Origin: a virus
DNA length: 64,000 nt
Reading direction: 5' to 3' (one strand)
Virus record (IMG/VR): IMGVR_UViG_3300017987_004587
Coordinates: 23,558 to 87,557 of that record
Shown here: positions 16,390 to 25,197 of the stretch, piece after piece
Layout of the letters: each line of letters begins with the position of its first letter
Numbering within the stretch: position 1 is the stretch's first letter
Translations under genes and position numbers: made by a program
The notes under the pieces: generated by a model
What the model saw: the letters and a program-made list of their open reading frames with translations, nothing else
Told to the model about the DNA's origin: nothing
Databases searched by the model: none

Positions 16390-19115
16390 GGTCTTTTCCA
16401 AAATTGATTGTAACCTTCACCCATCCAATATTCCCATTTAGAAGGTAAAGCTGTACAAACACCATCTATAGAACCTGGATCTTTTATAGTGTCTTTGAAA
16501 TACTGATTAAAAATAGATTTAGTTAATTCAGGTTTCCAAGAAAATTTATGAGCATTTATATTTAATTCTTCAATCCAAGTGGCATAAGGTTGTTTCTTTA
16601 CTTTTTTATCTGTGTTATATACATCGTCTTTAATCATTGGGTTAAAAGTCATTGGGTTCATTGAACCTATCCGCATTCTAGGAAAACCCCATTTTCTAGG
16701 ATTTTCACCCAAAGCTTGGATAAAACTATTAATACCATAGCATTTTCCGCACTGCCCACAATTTGGGAAACCAAGCATACAACTTCTTTGCCATTTCATT
16801 GAATCTGGATATCTTTTAATTAACAAAGTTTGCATTCCGTAATGAGCGAGTCCCCAAAATGGACAGTTTATTTCATAACCCGTTGCTTTAGAAATACTAT
16901 CAAAATGAAAAACTGAACTATTTGTACGAATCGGTGTATTGTCACGAACCCAAACTTTTGAATCTGGAGTATTCAAAGCAGTTAAAATTGTATTAGAACC
17001 ATAAGCATGAGCAAGAGGCAAAGCAAAAAGCCACCAAGGAATAATTTTATAACCATTTCTCACAAAATCTGTTTTAATATAGAGTGAAGAAATATTATTT
17101 TGTTTATAAAAACCTACCATTGCTTTTTTGCGTTCTGCCCAAACCTCTTCACCTCGAGATACAGCAATATATTGATTACCTACTATAAAACTCTTAAGCG
17201 GAAATCCAAGTTCCTTAACTAATAATGACAAAAGTAATCCATCCTTGCCCATACCATTTGAACATAAAATAGGTCCTGTATTCTTAACTTCTTCTGCTTC
17301 CACAATTTTTTTAGCAGACACTTTAACTGGCGATTTAGTTTTTACTAAACCATAAGAATTTGAAGCATGATTCAAACGCACATGGTCATTAATACAATCA
17401 ACCTCTTTTTGAGTTAATTCATCAAACTCAATTGGAATATTATTCCAAGCAAAATGTTCTGACATTATAATCCCACACATAAAATTTGCTAAATGGCGTG
17501 GAGTATGAATAACTTTTTCAGTATAAACTATAGTTAAATTTTTTCGGTTCATATGTTTTAAAAAATGAGGCCATAAAAAAGTAATGTGTTTATCACAAAT
17601 ATTAGTCTTAATCTTCATCAGAGTCTCCTTTGCTTTTTGAGAAATAAATAAATTTTCACTAACTAAACTCTTACAACGTTTAAGGCGGATCCAAACTTCT
17701 CTTGGAATATGTTTTGATAAATCAATTTTATGTTTAACAAAAGGATAGTGACACTTTCTCATTAATTTGCCACGAGTATTAGAAATATTATTTAACCCAT
17801 TCGAATCAAAACCCTTCAACCAATTTTTTGAAGTTAGTAAAGAAACTTTTAGTTTTCGTTTAACAATAGTCTTAAGAGTATGAAAAATCCAACTATCAAT
17901 AGAAAATCGACGATCTATCAAAGGTAACCTTTTCATTAAATCTGTACGGATAGCCATATTTAAACCAGTATTCCCCTTACCTTTAAAAAGAACAGTAATA
18001 TCTGTAGCAATATCATAAAAAGGCCCTAATTGTGCTTGAACCCAATCTGGTTTTTGTTGCTTGAATAGATCATAGGTTTCTTTCAATCTAAAAGGCTGAG
18101 AATAACAATCAGCAGCTTGCAATAAAAAACAAAGAGAACTATTACTTGCCTGTTGAGCCAACTGATACCATTTCCGTGATAAAGGCTGCCAATTTTTAAG
18201 ACTATTATACTCTAATCTCTGACAACGTATTTTTGCGAAGGCTTCTCTATAGTCTTCTATTTGTTCTCTACCAAATGAAAATTCTTCTTCTTCTATAATT
18301 AATAATTCCCAATCGAAATTTATATTCTTTTGACGAACTAAACTCTCTAAAGCGAGCCATGCAATATGTTTCCCTCTAAAAATTGGAAGAGCAACTGTTA
18401 ATTCTATCTTCGATTTCTTTTTGGATCTTCTTTTTCTTGCTTCTTGCTTAGCTATGCCATAACCATTTAGAGCTTCTTGAAAATTACTACCCCGAGAAAG
18501 AGAATGGGGAAGAGAGCGATATAAATAAAGAGGCTTTGGTATATGCAATGGGGTTGCTACTTCCTCTAATTTTAAAATTAGATCTTTATCTACTGCCCCT
18601 TTAAGTTTTGTATTTAAACCTGGAGTTTTTAGATAAATAGATCTTCGGAAGGTTTGTAGAGCACTAATGCAATCTACTTCTAAACTAGTTTTCCCTTTAG
18701 GTAATGCTCGACTCCATCCAGGATTTTGTTTTCTTAATTCAGAATCACAAACGAAAAAATTGGTATAAACAAAACCTGCATTTGGGTGCTCTCTATAGAA
18801 CTTAAGGACTTCTTCAACACAAGTAGAGGCTAAACCGTCATCTGAGCCTAAAAAACAAACTATGTCATTTTTAGATTGCAAGATCAACTGATGAAGCGAA
18901 GCAGCACATCCTAAATTTTGACTATTAAAACTTAGATGAATTTTTGGATGGTTTGCATAATCTTGAAGTATAGCCCGTGAATGATCTGTACTATTATCAT
19001 CTACAATATAAATTTCCCAATCTTGGGAGGTCTGTTGAAAAATTGAGTCAATACATCTCCTTAAAAAGCGTCCTTTATTATAATTAGGAATTAATATTGA
19101 AATTTTTTCAATCAT
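16386..19115 (-). CDS. Three-part fusion: GT2, GT2-like and PP-loop-like domains
   Basis: A 909-residue protein. Residues 1-230 are a family 2 glycosyltransferase: ISILIPNYNKGRFL, VDDNSTD at 39-45 and GSDDG at 90-94, the metal site. Residues 237-440 look like a second, degraded GT2 domain (LTVALPIFRGKHIAWLALES, then a weak acidic site). Residues 520-909 hold CSNGMGKDGLLL at 618-629, a variant of the SGGxDS PP-loop of ATP pyrophosphatases, and the Cys pair NCGQCGKC near residue 810, as in 7-cyano-7-deazaguanine or sulfur-transfer enzymes. I read the last part as an AMP-forming ligase-like domain of unknown substrate. The fusion is unusual. Confidence 0.75.
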   Translation of the reverse strand: MIEKISILIPNYNKGRFLRRCIDSIFQQTSQDWEIYIVDDNSTDHSRAILQDYANHPKIHLSFNSQNLGCAASLHQLILQSKNDIVCFLGSDDGLASTCVEEVLKFYREHPNAGFVYTNFFVCDSELRKQNPGWSRALPKGKTSLEVDCISALQTFRRSIYLKTPGLNTKLKGAVDKDLILKLEEVATPLHIPKPLYLYRSLPHSLSRGSNFQEALNGYGIAKQEARKRRSKKKSKIELTVALPIFRGKHIAWLALESLVRQKNINFDWELLIIEEEEFSFGREQIEDYREAFAKIRCQRLEYNSLKNWQPLSRKWYQLAQQASNSSLCFLLQAADCYSQPFRLKETYDLFKQQKPDWVQAQLGPFYDIATDITVLFKGKGNTGLNMAIRTDLMKRLPLIDRRFSIDSWIFHTLKTIVKRKLKVSLLTSKNWLKGFDSNGLNNISNTRGKLMRKCHYPFVKHKIDLSKHIPREVWIRLKRCKSLVSENLFISQKAKETLMKIKTNICDKHITFLWPHFLKHMNRKNLTIVYTEKVIHTPRHLANFMCGIIMSEHFAWNNIPIEFDELTQKEVDCINDHVRLNHASNSYGLVKTKSPVKVSAKKIVEAEEVKNTGPILCSNGMGKDGLLLSLLVKELGFPLKSFIVGNQYIAVSRGEEVWAERKKAMVGFYKQNNISSLYIKTDFVRNGYKIIPWWLFALPLAHAYGSNTILTALNTPDSKVWVRDNTPIRTNSSVFHFDSISKATGYEINCPFWGLAHYGMQTLLIKRYPDSMKWQRSCMLGFPNCGQCGKCYGINSFIQALGENPRKWGFPRMRIGSMNPMTFNPMIKDDVYNTDKKVKKQPYATWIEELNINAHKFSWKPELTKSIFNQYFKDTIKDPGSIDGVCTALPSKWEYWMGEGYNQFWKRP

Positions 19116-19989
19116 TTTTAAAGGATCTCAAAGCAGAAACCAGAGCAATCGCAGGCTTTGCGTCATCAATACTGAAACCTTTACCTTCCAAAATTTCTTG
19201 ATAGCATACAGTATGTAAAGGCTCTAGCCCTTTAGAAAGATCCAAAACATAGTCATCAATCATAAAAACTCGTCGAGCAAATTCGTCCTCTTCTAAATCT
19301 TTTGAATCAAGTGATAAAGACCAGTTAACTTTTGCATGTTCTAAATCCAAAAAACCAGAAACCTTTGCAGGAGAATACTCTGAAATCAAATATGACTTAA
19401 CAGACCCAAAAAACCAAAGTACAAGATCAAAAAGATGAATACCAATATTAGTTACTAAATCTCCAGATCTTATCGAGTCGCCTTTCCATGAAGTATGATA
19501 CCAAGGACCTCTACGAGTAATATAATCAATTTTTACTATAGCGTGTTCTGAATTTGAAGACTCAATTATCTTTTTTAACTTTAATACTTCAGGATGATAT
19601 CTCAATTGTAAGATCGCATAGATTCTTTTGTTAAAGCGTGCTTCTAGCTCTTGTAATGGGTCTAAGTTCCAGGGGTTAATAGTCAAAGGTTTCTCACAAA
19701 TAGCGTTTGCTCCCAAACGCAAAGCTATCCGACAATGGGCATCATGCAAATAATTAGGAGTACAAATACTAATATAGTCTACACCTTCTCCTTTAAGACG
19801 GAGTTTTTCTAAATGTCTATCAAATCTCTCGATCTCAGTAAAAAAGCGAACATCAGAAAAGTAACTATCCAAAACACCTACAGAATCATGCGGATCACAA
19901 GCAGCAACCAAAGTATGTCCAGTATCTTTAATTGCTTTTAAATGCCGAGGAGCAATATAACCAGCAGCTCCTAGTAAAGCAAATCTCAT
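19108..19989 (-). CDS. wbpB-like: UDP-GlcNAcA 3-dehydrogenase, WbpB/WlbA-like
   Basis: A 293-residue Gfo/Idh/MocA oxidoreductase. The N-terminus RFALLGAAGYIAPRHLKAI, then DPHDSVGVLDSYF and ERFDRHLEKL, closely follow the WbpB/WlbA pattern, and CEKPLT is the catalytic Lys motif. WbpB oxidises C3 of UDP-GlcNAcA with NAD, giving the keto sugar for the aminotransferase. It forms one overlapping unit with the acetyltransferase and aminotransferase genes upstream, as in the Pseudomonas wbp and Bordetella wlb clusters. Confidence 0.92.
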   Translation of the reverse strand: MRFALLGAAGYIAPRHLKAIKDTGHTLVAACDPHDSVGVLDSYFSDVRFFTEIERFDRHLEKLRLKGEGVDYISICTPNYLHDAHCRIALRLGANAICEKPLTINPWNLDPLQELEARFNKRIYAILQLRYHPEVLKLKKIIESSNSEHAIVKIDYITRRGPWYHTSWKGDSIRSGDLVTNIGIHLFDLVLWFFGSVKSYLISEYSPAKVSGFLDLEHAKVNWSLSLDSKDLEEDEFARRVFMIDDYVLDLSKGLEPLHTVCYQEILEGKGFSIDDAKPAIALVSALRSFKND

Positions 19990-20552
19990 TTTTGGACAAG
20001 CTCTCCAGAAACAAGATGATACTCTCTACCGCATAAGCAACGAACATTTGACGTTATTAAATTAAGAGAATTACCACATTTACAAACCCAACCTCTATCT
20101 ATAGCCGGATTCCCATAAAACAACTTAAAATTGGGGAGATCTTGAGTAACAACACTTCCAGCTCCAACAAATGAATATTTACCAATCTTACGGGGACAAA
20201 TAATCGTTGAATTAGCACCTAAGGTTGCTCCCTTACTGATGACAGTTTTTTCATAATTTTTATTTTTGGGAAAACGGCTTCGAGGACGAAGAACATTTGT
20301 GAAAACTACACTTGGGCCACAAAAAACATCATCTTCCAAGAGAATTCCAGCAAAGATTGAAACATTATTTTGTATCTTACAATTATCCCCAATAATAACC
20401 TTCTCTCCTATAAATACATTTTGACCTAAAGTACAATTTGACCCAATTTTAACATCTCTAGAAATATGAGAAAAATGCCAAATCTTTGTATCTGAACCAA
20501 TAGAGGTATTTGAATCAATAATAGCCGAAGAATGCGTATAAAATTTAGGCAT
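19986..20552 (-). CDS. wbpD-like: UDP-sugar 3-N-acetyltransferase, WbpD/WlbB-like
   Basis: A 188-residue left-handed beta-helix acetyltransferase. Hexapeptide repeats run from IGSDTKIWHFSHIS to GANSTIICPRKIGKYSFVGAGSVV, and FTNVLRPRS is the WbpD-type insertion. The C-terminal CKCG...CLCG pairs probably bind zinc. It transfers acetyl from acetyl-CoA to the 3-amino group of UDP-GlcNAc3NA. The ATG at 20552 has AAGGA upstream and starts just before the aminotransferase stop; the longer frame from 20612 is only overlap with that gene. Confidence 0.9.
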   Translation of the reverse strand: MPKFYTHSSAIIDSNTSIGSDTKIWHFSHISRDVKIGSNCTLGQNVFIGEKVIIGDNCKIQNNVSIFAGILLEDDVFCGPSVVFTNVLRPRSRFPKNKNYEKTVISKGATLGANSTIICPRKIGKYSFVGAGSVVTQDLPNFKLFYGNPAIDRGWVCKCGNSLNLITSNVRCLCGREYHLVSGELVQK

Positions 20553-21660
20553 CAAAAAAATCCTTAATCGTTCTAACAACTTTATAAATTTGTCTTTCTG
20601 AGATGCCAGCAAACAAAGGTAAGGAAAGAACTTCTTGAGATACTCTTTCAGACTCAGGCAAACTACCTACACTATAAGTATAATTAGAAAAAATCTTTTG
20701 AAGATGTAAAGGTTGGGGATAATAAATTGCACAGCCTATCCCTTTTTCTCTCAAAAATTGAATTAAAGCAGGGCGTTTCTGAACCCTAATAGTAAAAAGA
20801 GCCCAAGATGACTTAAGATAATCTTCTGGAAATTTAGGAAGAACTATCTTTTCATTTAAATTAAAAGAGGAAAAAATCTCCAAATATTTTTTAGCTGCTT
20901 GTTCTCGACGCTCTCTCCAAAGATCTACATAGTCTATTTTTATAGAAAGTAAGGCTGCTTGAAGGGCATCTAATCTAAAATTCCCTCCCATTTGACTAAA
21001 AGTAAGAGAACCAATAGACCTTTGCTGTCTCATTGCTAAGATTTTCTCTAGCAATTCTAAAGAATTTACGCTAATGAGACCCCCATCTCCAAAACCCCCA
21101 AGAGGCTTGGTTGGGAAAAAACTAAAACAACCTAAAGAACCGAAGGTACCAACTTTTCTGTCATTGATTGTTGCCCCAAAAGCCTGTGCAGCATCTTCAA
21201 TAATAAAGATATTATGTCTATTGGAAATCTTTAAAATTTCTTCCAAATTAATAGGCAAACCATAAAGATGTACAGGAATAACTGCCTTTGTTTTGGAAGT
21301 AATTGCCGCTTCAAAACTCTCAACAGAAATATTAAATGTTTCAGAATTTATATCTACAAAAACTGGTTTAGCTCCAACCCAACAAATCGCAGATGCTGTG
21401 GCAATAAAAGTAAAAGAGGGTAAAATAACTTCATCTCCGGGCCCAATACCTAGAGACTTTAGAGCAAGTATTAGAGCATCTGACCCGCTTGAAACACCTA
21501 CTGTATGTTTAGAACCTAAAAACTTAGAACATTTTGTCTCAAAATCAGTAACTTGGGCTCCCAATATAAATTGATTAGAACTCAAAATCTCTTGAAAAGA
21601 TTCTGTTAAAGATGAAGTTAAAGGGGCATTTTGAAAAGATAAATCAAATAAAGGTATCAT
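20545..21660 (-). CDS. wbpE-like: UDP-3-keto-sugar aminotransferase, WbpE/WlbC-like
   Basis: A 371-residue DegT/DnrJ/EryC1/StrS aminotransferase. PLP lysine in FSFFPTKPLGGFGDGG; other motifs GVSSGSDALILAL and IIEDAAQAFGA. The opening MIPLFDLSFQN and the context next to WbpD- and WbpB-like genes point to WbpE, which aminates the 3-keto sugar using glutamate. Its start abuts the upstream glycosyltransferase stop (one-base overlap). Confidence 0.92.
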   Translation of the reverse strand: MIPLFDLSFQNAPLTSSLTESFQEILSSNQFILGAQVTDFETKCSKFLGSKHTVGVSSGSDALILALKSLGIGPGDEVILPSFTFIATASAICWVGAKPVFVDINSETFNISVESFEAAITSKTKAVIPVHLYGLPINLEEILKISNRHNIFIIEDAAQAFGATINDRKVGTFGSLGCFSFFPTKPLGGFGDGGLISVNSLELLEKILAMRQQRSIGSLTFSQMGGNFRLDALQAALLSIKIDYVDLWRERREQAAKKYLEIFSSFNLNEKIVLPKFPEDYLKSSWALFTIRVQKRPALIQFLREKGIGCAIYYPQPLHLQKIFSNYTYSVGSLPESERVSQEVLSLPLFAGISERQIYKVVRTIKDFFDA

Positions 21661-22532
21661 TAACCGATCTCCAATTTATTTAACCTCTCATAGTCGAATC
21701 TTCTACCAATAATCTTATTATCTCTAAAAATCAAGTGATAAGGAGGATTCTTAACATAATTTTTTAAAATTAAAGGCACATCATAGGGAAATTGGATTAA
21801 TTTCTTAGAGTATAATTCCTTAATTAAATCGGAAGCATCCTTATGCAAAACTTCTTTAAGATAAGAAAGATGATCCAGATTAAGATGCATCTTCCTTCTA
21901 AAAAGTCTCCATTTTGAACGATGAACTCTATAAACAAAATGTAGATCAGATTTAACGTCTACTGAAATAAAATAATAACCAGCCATTTCAAATGTTTTAC
22001 AACCCTTTTTCCAAATACGTTCATCCCAACCATGTGTATTAGAAACAACAACTTTTTCTAAATAATCTTTATGAAACATCGCACAATTAAGAGGATGTAT
22101 ATGAGAAGTTTTCCAAGTTTGATTTAATAAAACTCTCATAACTGGAGTCTTACACATAAAGCGATGGTAACGATCAAACGCTTTATTCTTTTCTAAATAA
22201 AGTAATTGTTTTTGTAGACTATGCGGGGAAGTATCTTCAAAAGCAACAAAATCAGCATCCCATACAAATATAAAAGCATTAGAACATTTAGAAATAGCAA
22301 AATTGCGGAGATCTGCTAAATCAATAATCTTAGGTTCTTTAAATATTTTAAGATTTAAATTATGTTTTGATTTTAATTGTTCAACTTTTAAAACAGTCTT
22401 ATCTGTAGAACCATTATCTACAAAAATAATCTCATCGGCAATGTTAGCAATAGATAGGATACAGGGTTCAATCCAATAAATTTCATCTTTAGCAACGATA
22501 TAAAAAGAGATGGGAGTCTTAAGATTGTCCAT
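21660..22532 (-). CDS. Family 2 glycosyltransferase
   Basis: A 290-residue GT2 enzyme. ISFYIVAKDEIYWIEPCILSI, then VDNGSTD, and FVWDADFVAF with a D-x-D site near residue 92. This resembles the 'benzoyl-CoA/WaaE-like' subgroup of cytoplasmic GT2 enzymes. It overlaps the dehydrogenase stop by 14 bases. Donor unknown. Confidence 0.87.
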   Translation of the reverse strand: MDNLKTPISFYIVAKDEIYWIEPCILSIANIADEIIFVDNGSTDKTVLKVEQLKSKHNLNLKIFKEPKIIDLADLRNFAISKCSNAFIFVWDADFVAFEDTSPHSLQKQLLYLEKNKAFDRYHRFMCKTPVMRVLLNQTWKTSHIHPLNCAMFHKDYLEKVVVSNTHGWDERIWKKGCKTFEMAGYYFISVDVKSDLHFVYRVHRSKWRLFRRKMHLNLDHLSYLKEVLHKDASDLIKELYSKKLIQFPYDVPLILKNYVKNPPYHLIFRDNKIIGRRFDYERLNKLEIG

Positions 22533-23367
22533 AAAAATATTTCTCCCAATTAGTTTGTTCTTCTTCCATAGGCATCTCTCGAAACTGCGTATTCAAATTT
22601 TCTACGTCTATAAATAAATCATAAGGCAAATCTCTTTTTGAACACCAAGACATGAAAGCTTTTAAATCCTTAGGCAAACACATACCAGAAAAACCTCGAA
22701 GACCATCTCGTCCAGGCGAAAAGGTATGCATTGGATGAATCCAACCATTTTGAACAGAGACTTCGCGAACTAAATTAAAATCAATTTGTAAGTTTTCACA
22801 GGCTAAACGTAATAAATTAAAATAAGTATTCTTAACAGCATAAAAAACATTGCAAGCATATTTAATAATTTCAGACTCTTCATAGAGACAAGTAATTATT
22901 TTAGAACTCTCAATAGGTTTAGAAATCTTATTAATTAAACTCTCCCACTTTTTATAAGACGAAAAATCTTGAAAACCATAAATGATCTGAGGAGCTTTCA
23001 AAATATCTTTTTCATCTCCCGTTACATTTAAAAACTCAGGAGAATGAGCAATATTCAAATTTAGGTAAGTTTCTGATAATCTTCTTGAAGTGCCTGGAAC
23101 AACAGTACTCTTTAAAATGACCAAACCTAAAAAATTAAGAGTATTTAAAGAATGAAAAACTTGTTCTATATGCGAGGAGTCCTGGGAACCTGAGACCGTT
23201 GGAGTCGGAACGCAAACAAATATAACAGAGCATTCAGATACTAAAGTCTCCAAAGAATTTTTACTTCGAGACCGATCAATATCATAAACTTTAGTTTGGA
23301 ATTGGGCAATAGAATAAAATCTATCAATTCTTTGACCTACAACACCATTTCCAATAATCCCGATCAT
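22519..23367 (-). CDS. wbpA-like: Nucleotide-sugar 6-dehydrogenase, WbpA-like, short
   Basis: A 282-residue UDP-glucose/GDP-mannose dehydrogenase family enzyme. MIGIIGNGVVG binds NAD, VCVPTPT and KSTVVPGTS are family motifs, and FSGMCLPKDL holds the catalytic Cys. It would oxidise C6 of UDP-GlcNAc to the acid. Usual members have 400-440 residues; the C-terminal UDP-binding domain is missing here and no frameshifted remainder follows. Activity is therefore likely but not certain. A GTG two codons earlier is an alternative start. Confidence 0.87.
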   Translation of the reverse strand: MIGIIGNGVVGQRIDRFYSIAQFQTKVYDIDRSRSKNSLETLVSECSVIFVCVPTPTVSGSQDSSHIEQVFHSLNTLNFLGLVILKSTVVPGTSRRLSETYLNLNIAHSPEFLNVTGDEKDILKAPQIIYGFQDFSSYKKWESLINKISKPIESSKIITCLYEESEIIKYACNVFYAVKNTYFNLLRLACENLQIDFNLVREVSVQNGWIHPMHTFSPGRDGLRGFSGMCLPKDLKAFMSWCSKRDLPYDLFIDVENLNTQFREMPMEEEQTNWEKYFYGQS

Positions 23368-23411
23368 TTCCACAAAGCCTTAAAAGATCAAAACATTATA
23401 AGTGAAAAATT

Positions 23412-24218
23412 TCAATCATTTTTGACTTCTTTAGCAACAATTCCATCCCCGTCAAGAGGGAGACAAGAAATATTTTTTCGATAATCAAAATCTCCCCTAC
23501 TTGAAGTGTGTAATTTCCAGAGGTCATATTTACGATAAGCGTTATCTCCTTGTAAATGAGTAACCCAAGAATCTGAAGAACGAATCTGACCACTAACTAA
23601 ACCAGAAGCGGCAACTTTCATAACAAAACGGGCGTCCTCATGCCCATAAAGACGGTCTTCTGCAAATTTATGTTTTAACCAAAAAGATCTAGGTAAAGCG
23701 AGTGGTGCCCCATTAACCACTGTAGTGTGTTCAAAAAGTAAGTCAGCATGAATAGGATTAATATGTCCTGCAGTGGCACTTTTTGGAACTTCAGGAGTTC
23801 CAAAAAGATTTCTAACTTCTAAACAACAAGCCCCAAAACGTTCTCCGAAAAATTTATAAGATCCCCATAAAAAATAAAGCCAATCTTTGTAGACTAAAAT
23901 ATCATTATCTAATTTAATAAATAATTGACGAGAGCTCTTAGCGAGTATTTGATTAATTGCCCTACCAATACCTAAATTCTTTTTATTATCAATAATCTTA
24001 ATTTGATGTTTAGAACCTTCTTTTTTTCTTTGGGCAAAAAATTGATGCAATTTAGTAACTGTCCCATCCGTAGACCCATTATCAGATAGGATAATTTCAA
24101 CACTAGGTGCTGTATGCTTTAGAAGATTCTCAAGAGTAGCCTTTGTATATTTCCAACGATTAAAAGTGAGAATACCTATAGTAATTTGACTTCCATCATA
24201 AATTCTTTTTTTCATCAT
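23412..24218 (-). CDS. Family 2 glycosyltransferase (tandem copy A)
   Basis: A 268-residue GT2 enzyme: ITIGILTFNRWKYTKATL, SDNGSTDGTV, NKKNLGIGRA and KLDNDILV (the D-x-D site near residue 99). The C-terminal half contains DRLYGHEDARF and a Cys-containing SCLPLDGD tail. It is a clear paralogue of the next gene (24219-25196) over its whole length, so the two arose by tandem duplication. Two ATG codons in a row make the exact start uncertain by one codon. Confidence 0.87.
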   Translation of the reverse strand: MMKKRIYDGSQITIGILTFNRWKYTKATLENLLKHTAPSVEIILSDNGSTDGTVTKLHQFFAQRKKEGSKHQIKIIDNKKNLGIGRAINQILAKSSRQLFIKLDNDILVYKDWLYFLWGSYKFFGERFGACCLEVRNLFGTPEVPKSATAGHINPIHADLLFEHTTVVNGAPLALPRSFWLKHKFAEDRLYGHEDARFVMKVAASGLVSGQIRSSDSWVTHLQGDNAYRKYDLWKLHTSSRGDFDYRKNISCLPLDGDGIVAKEVKND

Positions 24219-25196
24219 CTAAAACCACATTGTAAATATCTTTTTTAATTCTTCTCTTAAATCATTCCGAATCTCATTTTTTAGATCATCTAAAATATCT
24301 CTACGTAACTTTTTATACAATTCGACACCTAATTCTTCTTTTATATCTTTTTTAATGAGAGTGATTAAAGTATTTTCAGAATCTTTAATTAAATTTGAAG
24401 CAGGCGCTTTATTCCCAAGCTGAATTTGATCTCCCTCAAGAGGCAAACACGAAACACCTGCTTCAAATTTAAAACTTCTCCCAATTTTTGCAACATGATT
24501 TTTCCATAGATCATATTTTCGATAACGGTTGTCATGCTGAAGATGAGTTACCCAAGTAGTCGGTGAACGTAGTTGCCCACAAACTAAGCCTTTATTCCAG
24601 GCTTTTACAGCAAGTCGTGCGTCTTCATGTCCATAAAGACGATCCTCAGAAAACTTATGCCGCGACCAAAAAGATCGAGACATGGCCATTGTAGCTCCGT
24701 TTACAGCAGGAGTCCGTTCGAATAAAATCCCTCCCACTATTATCTCAGTTTTACCTTGAGTTCTTTTTCGTGACAGTCGAGAACGTCCATCAGTGTCACG
24801 AACTTCAAGACAGCAAACACCTAATCTATTTTTAAAATGTGCATAAACCAACCAAAGAAAATAAACCCATCTTCTACATACAAGAATATCATTATCTAAT
24901 TTGATTAAAAGATCTCCTTTACTTTGACTAAAAGCTAAATTAACTGCACGACCTATCCCCAAATTCTTCTTATTTTCAATAATTTTGATATTGCGCTGCC
25001 CACTTTTCTTCTGGGCATTTTGTATATAAGTCTTCAATTTTTGGACCGTATTATCTGTAGAACCATTATCAATAATAATAATTTCAGTTTTTAAGGGAGT
25101 ATGTTTGAATAAATGATTAAGTGTGCGTTCGGTATATGGCCACCTATTAAATGTTGTCAGAGCAATCGAAATTTTATGTTCAGGATAACTCAACAT
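24219..25196 (-). CDS. Family 2 glycosyltransferase (tandem copy B)
   Basis: A 325-residue GT2 enzyme, paralogue of the gene at 23412: ISIALTTFNRWPYTERTL, IDNGSTDNTV, NKKNLGIGRA, KLDNDILVC and DRLYGHEDARL. After the shared SCLPLEGD segment it has an extra C-terminal tail of about 60 residues, rich in Lys and Glu (DIKEELGVELYKKLRRD), likely a helix for membrane or partner contact. It ends one base before the copy A start. Confidence 0.87.
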   Translation of the reverse strand: MLSYPEHKISIALTTFNRWPYTERTLNHLFKHTPLKTEIIIIDNGSTDNTVQKLKTYIQNAQKKSGQRNIKIIENKKNLGIGRAVNLAFSQSKGDLLIKLDNDILVCRRWVYFLWLVYAHFKNRLGVCCLEVRDTDGRSRLSRKRTQGKTEIIVGGILFERTPAVNGATMAMSRSFWSRHKFSEDRLYGHEDARLAVKAWNKGLVCGQLRSPTTWVTHLQHDNRYRKYDLWKNHVAKIGRSFKFEAGVSCLPLEGDQIQLGNKAPASNLIKDSENTLITLIKKDIKEELGVELYKKLRRDILDDLKNEIRNDLREELKKIFTMWF

Positions 25197-25197
25197 G

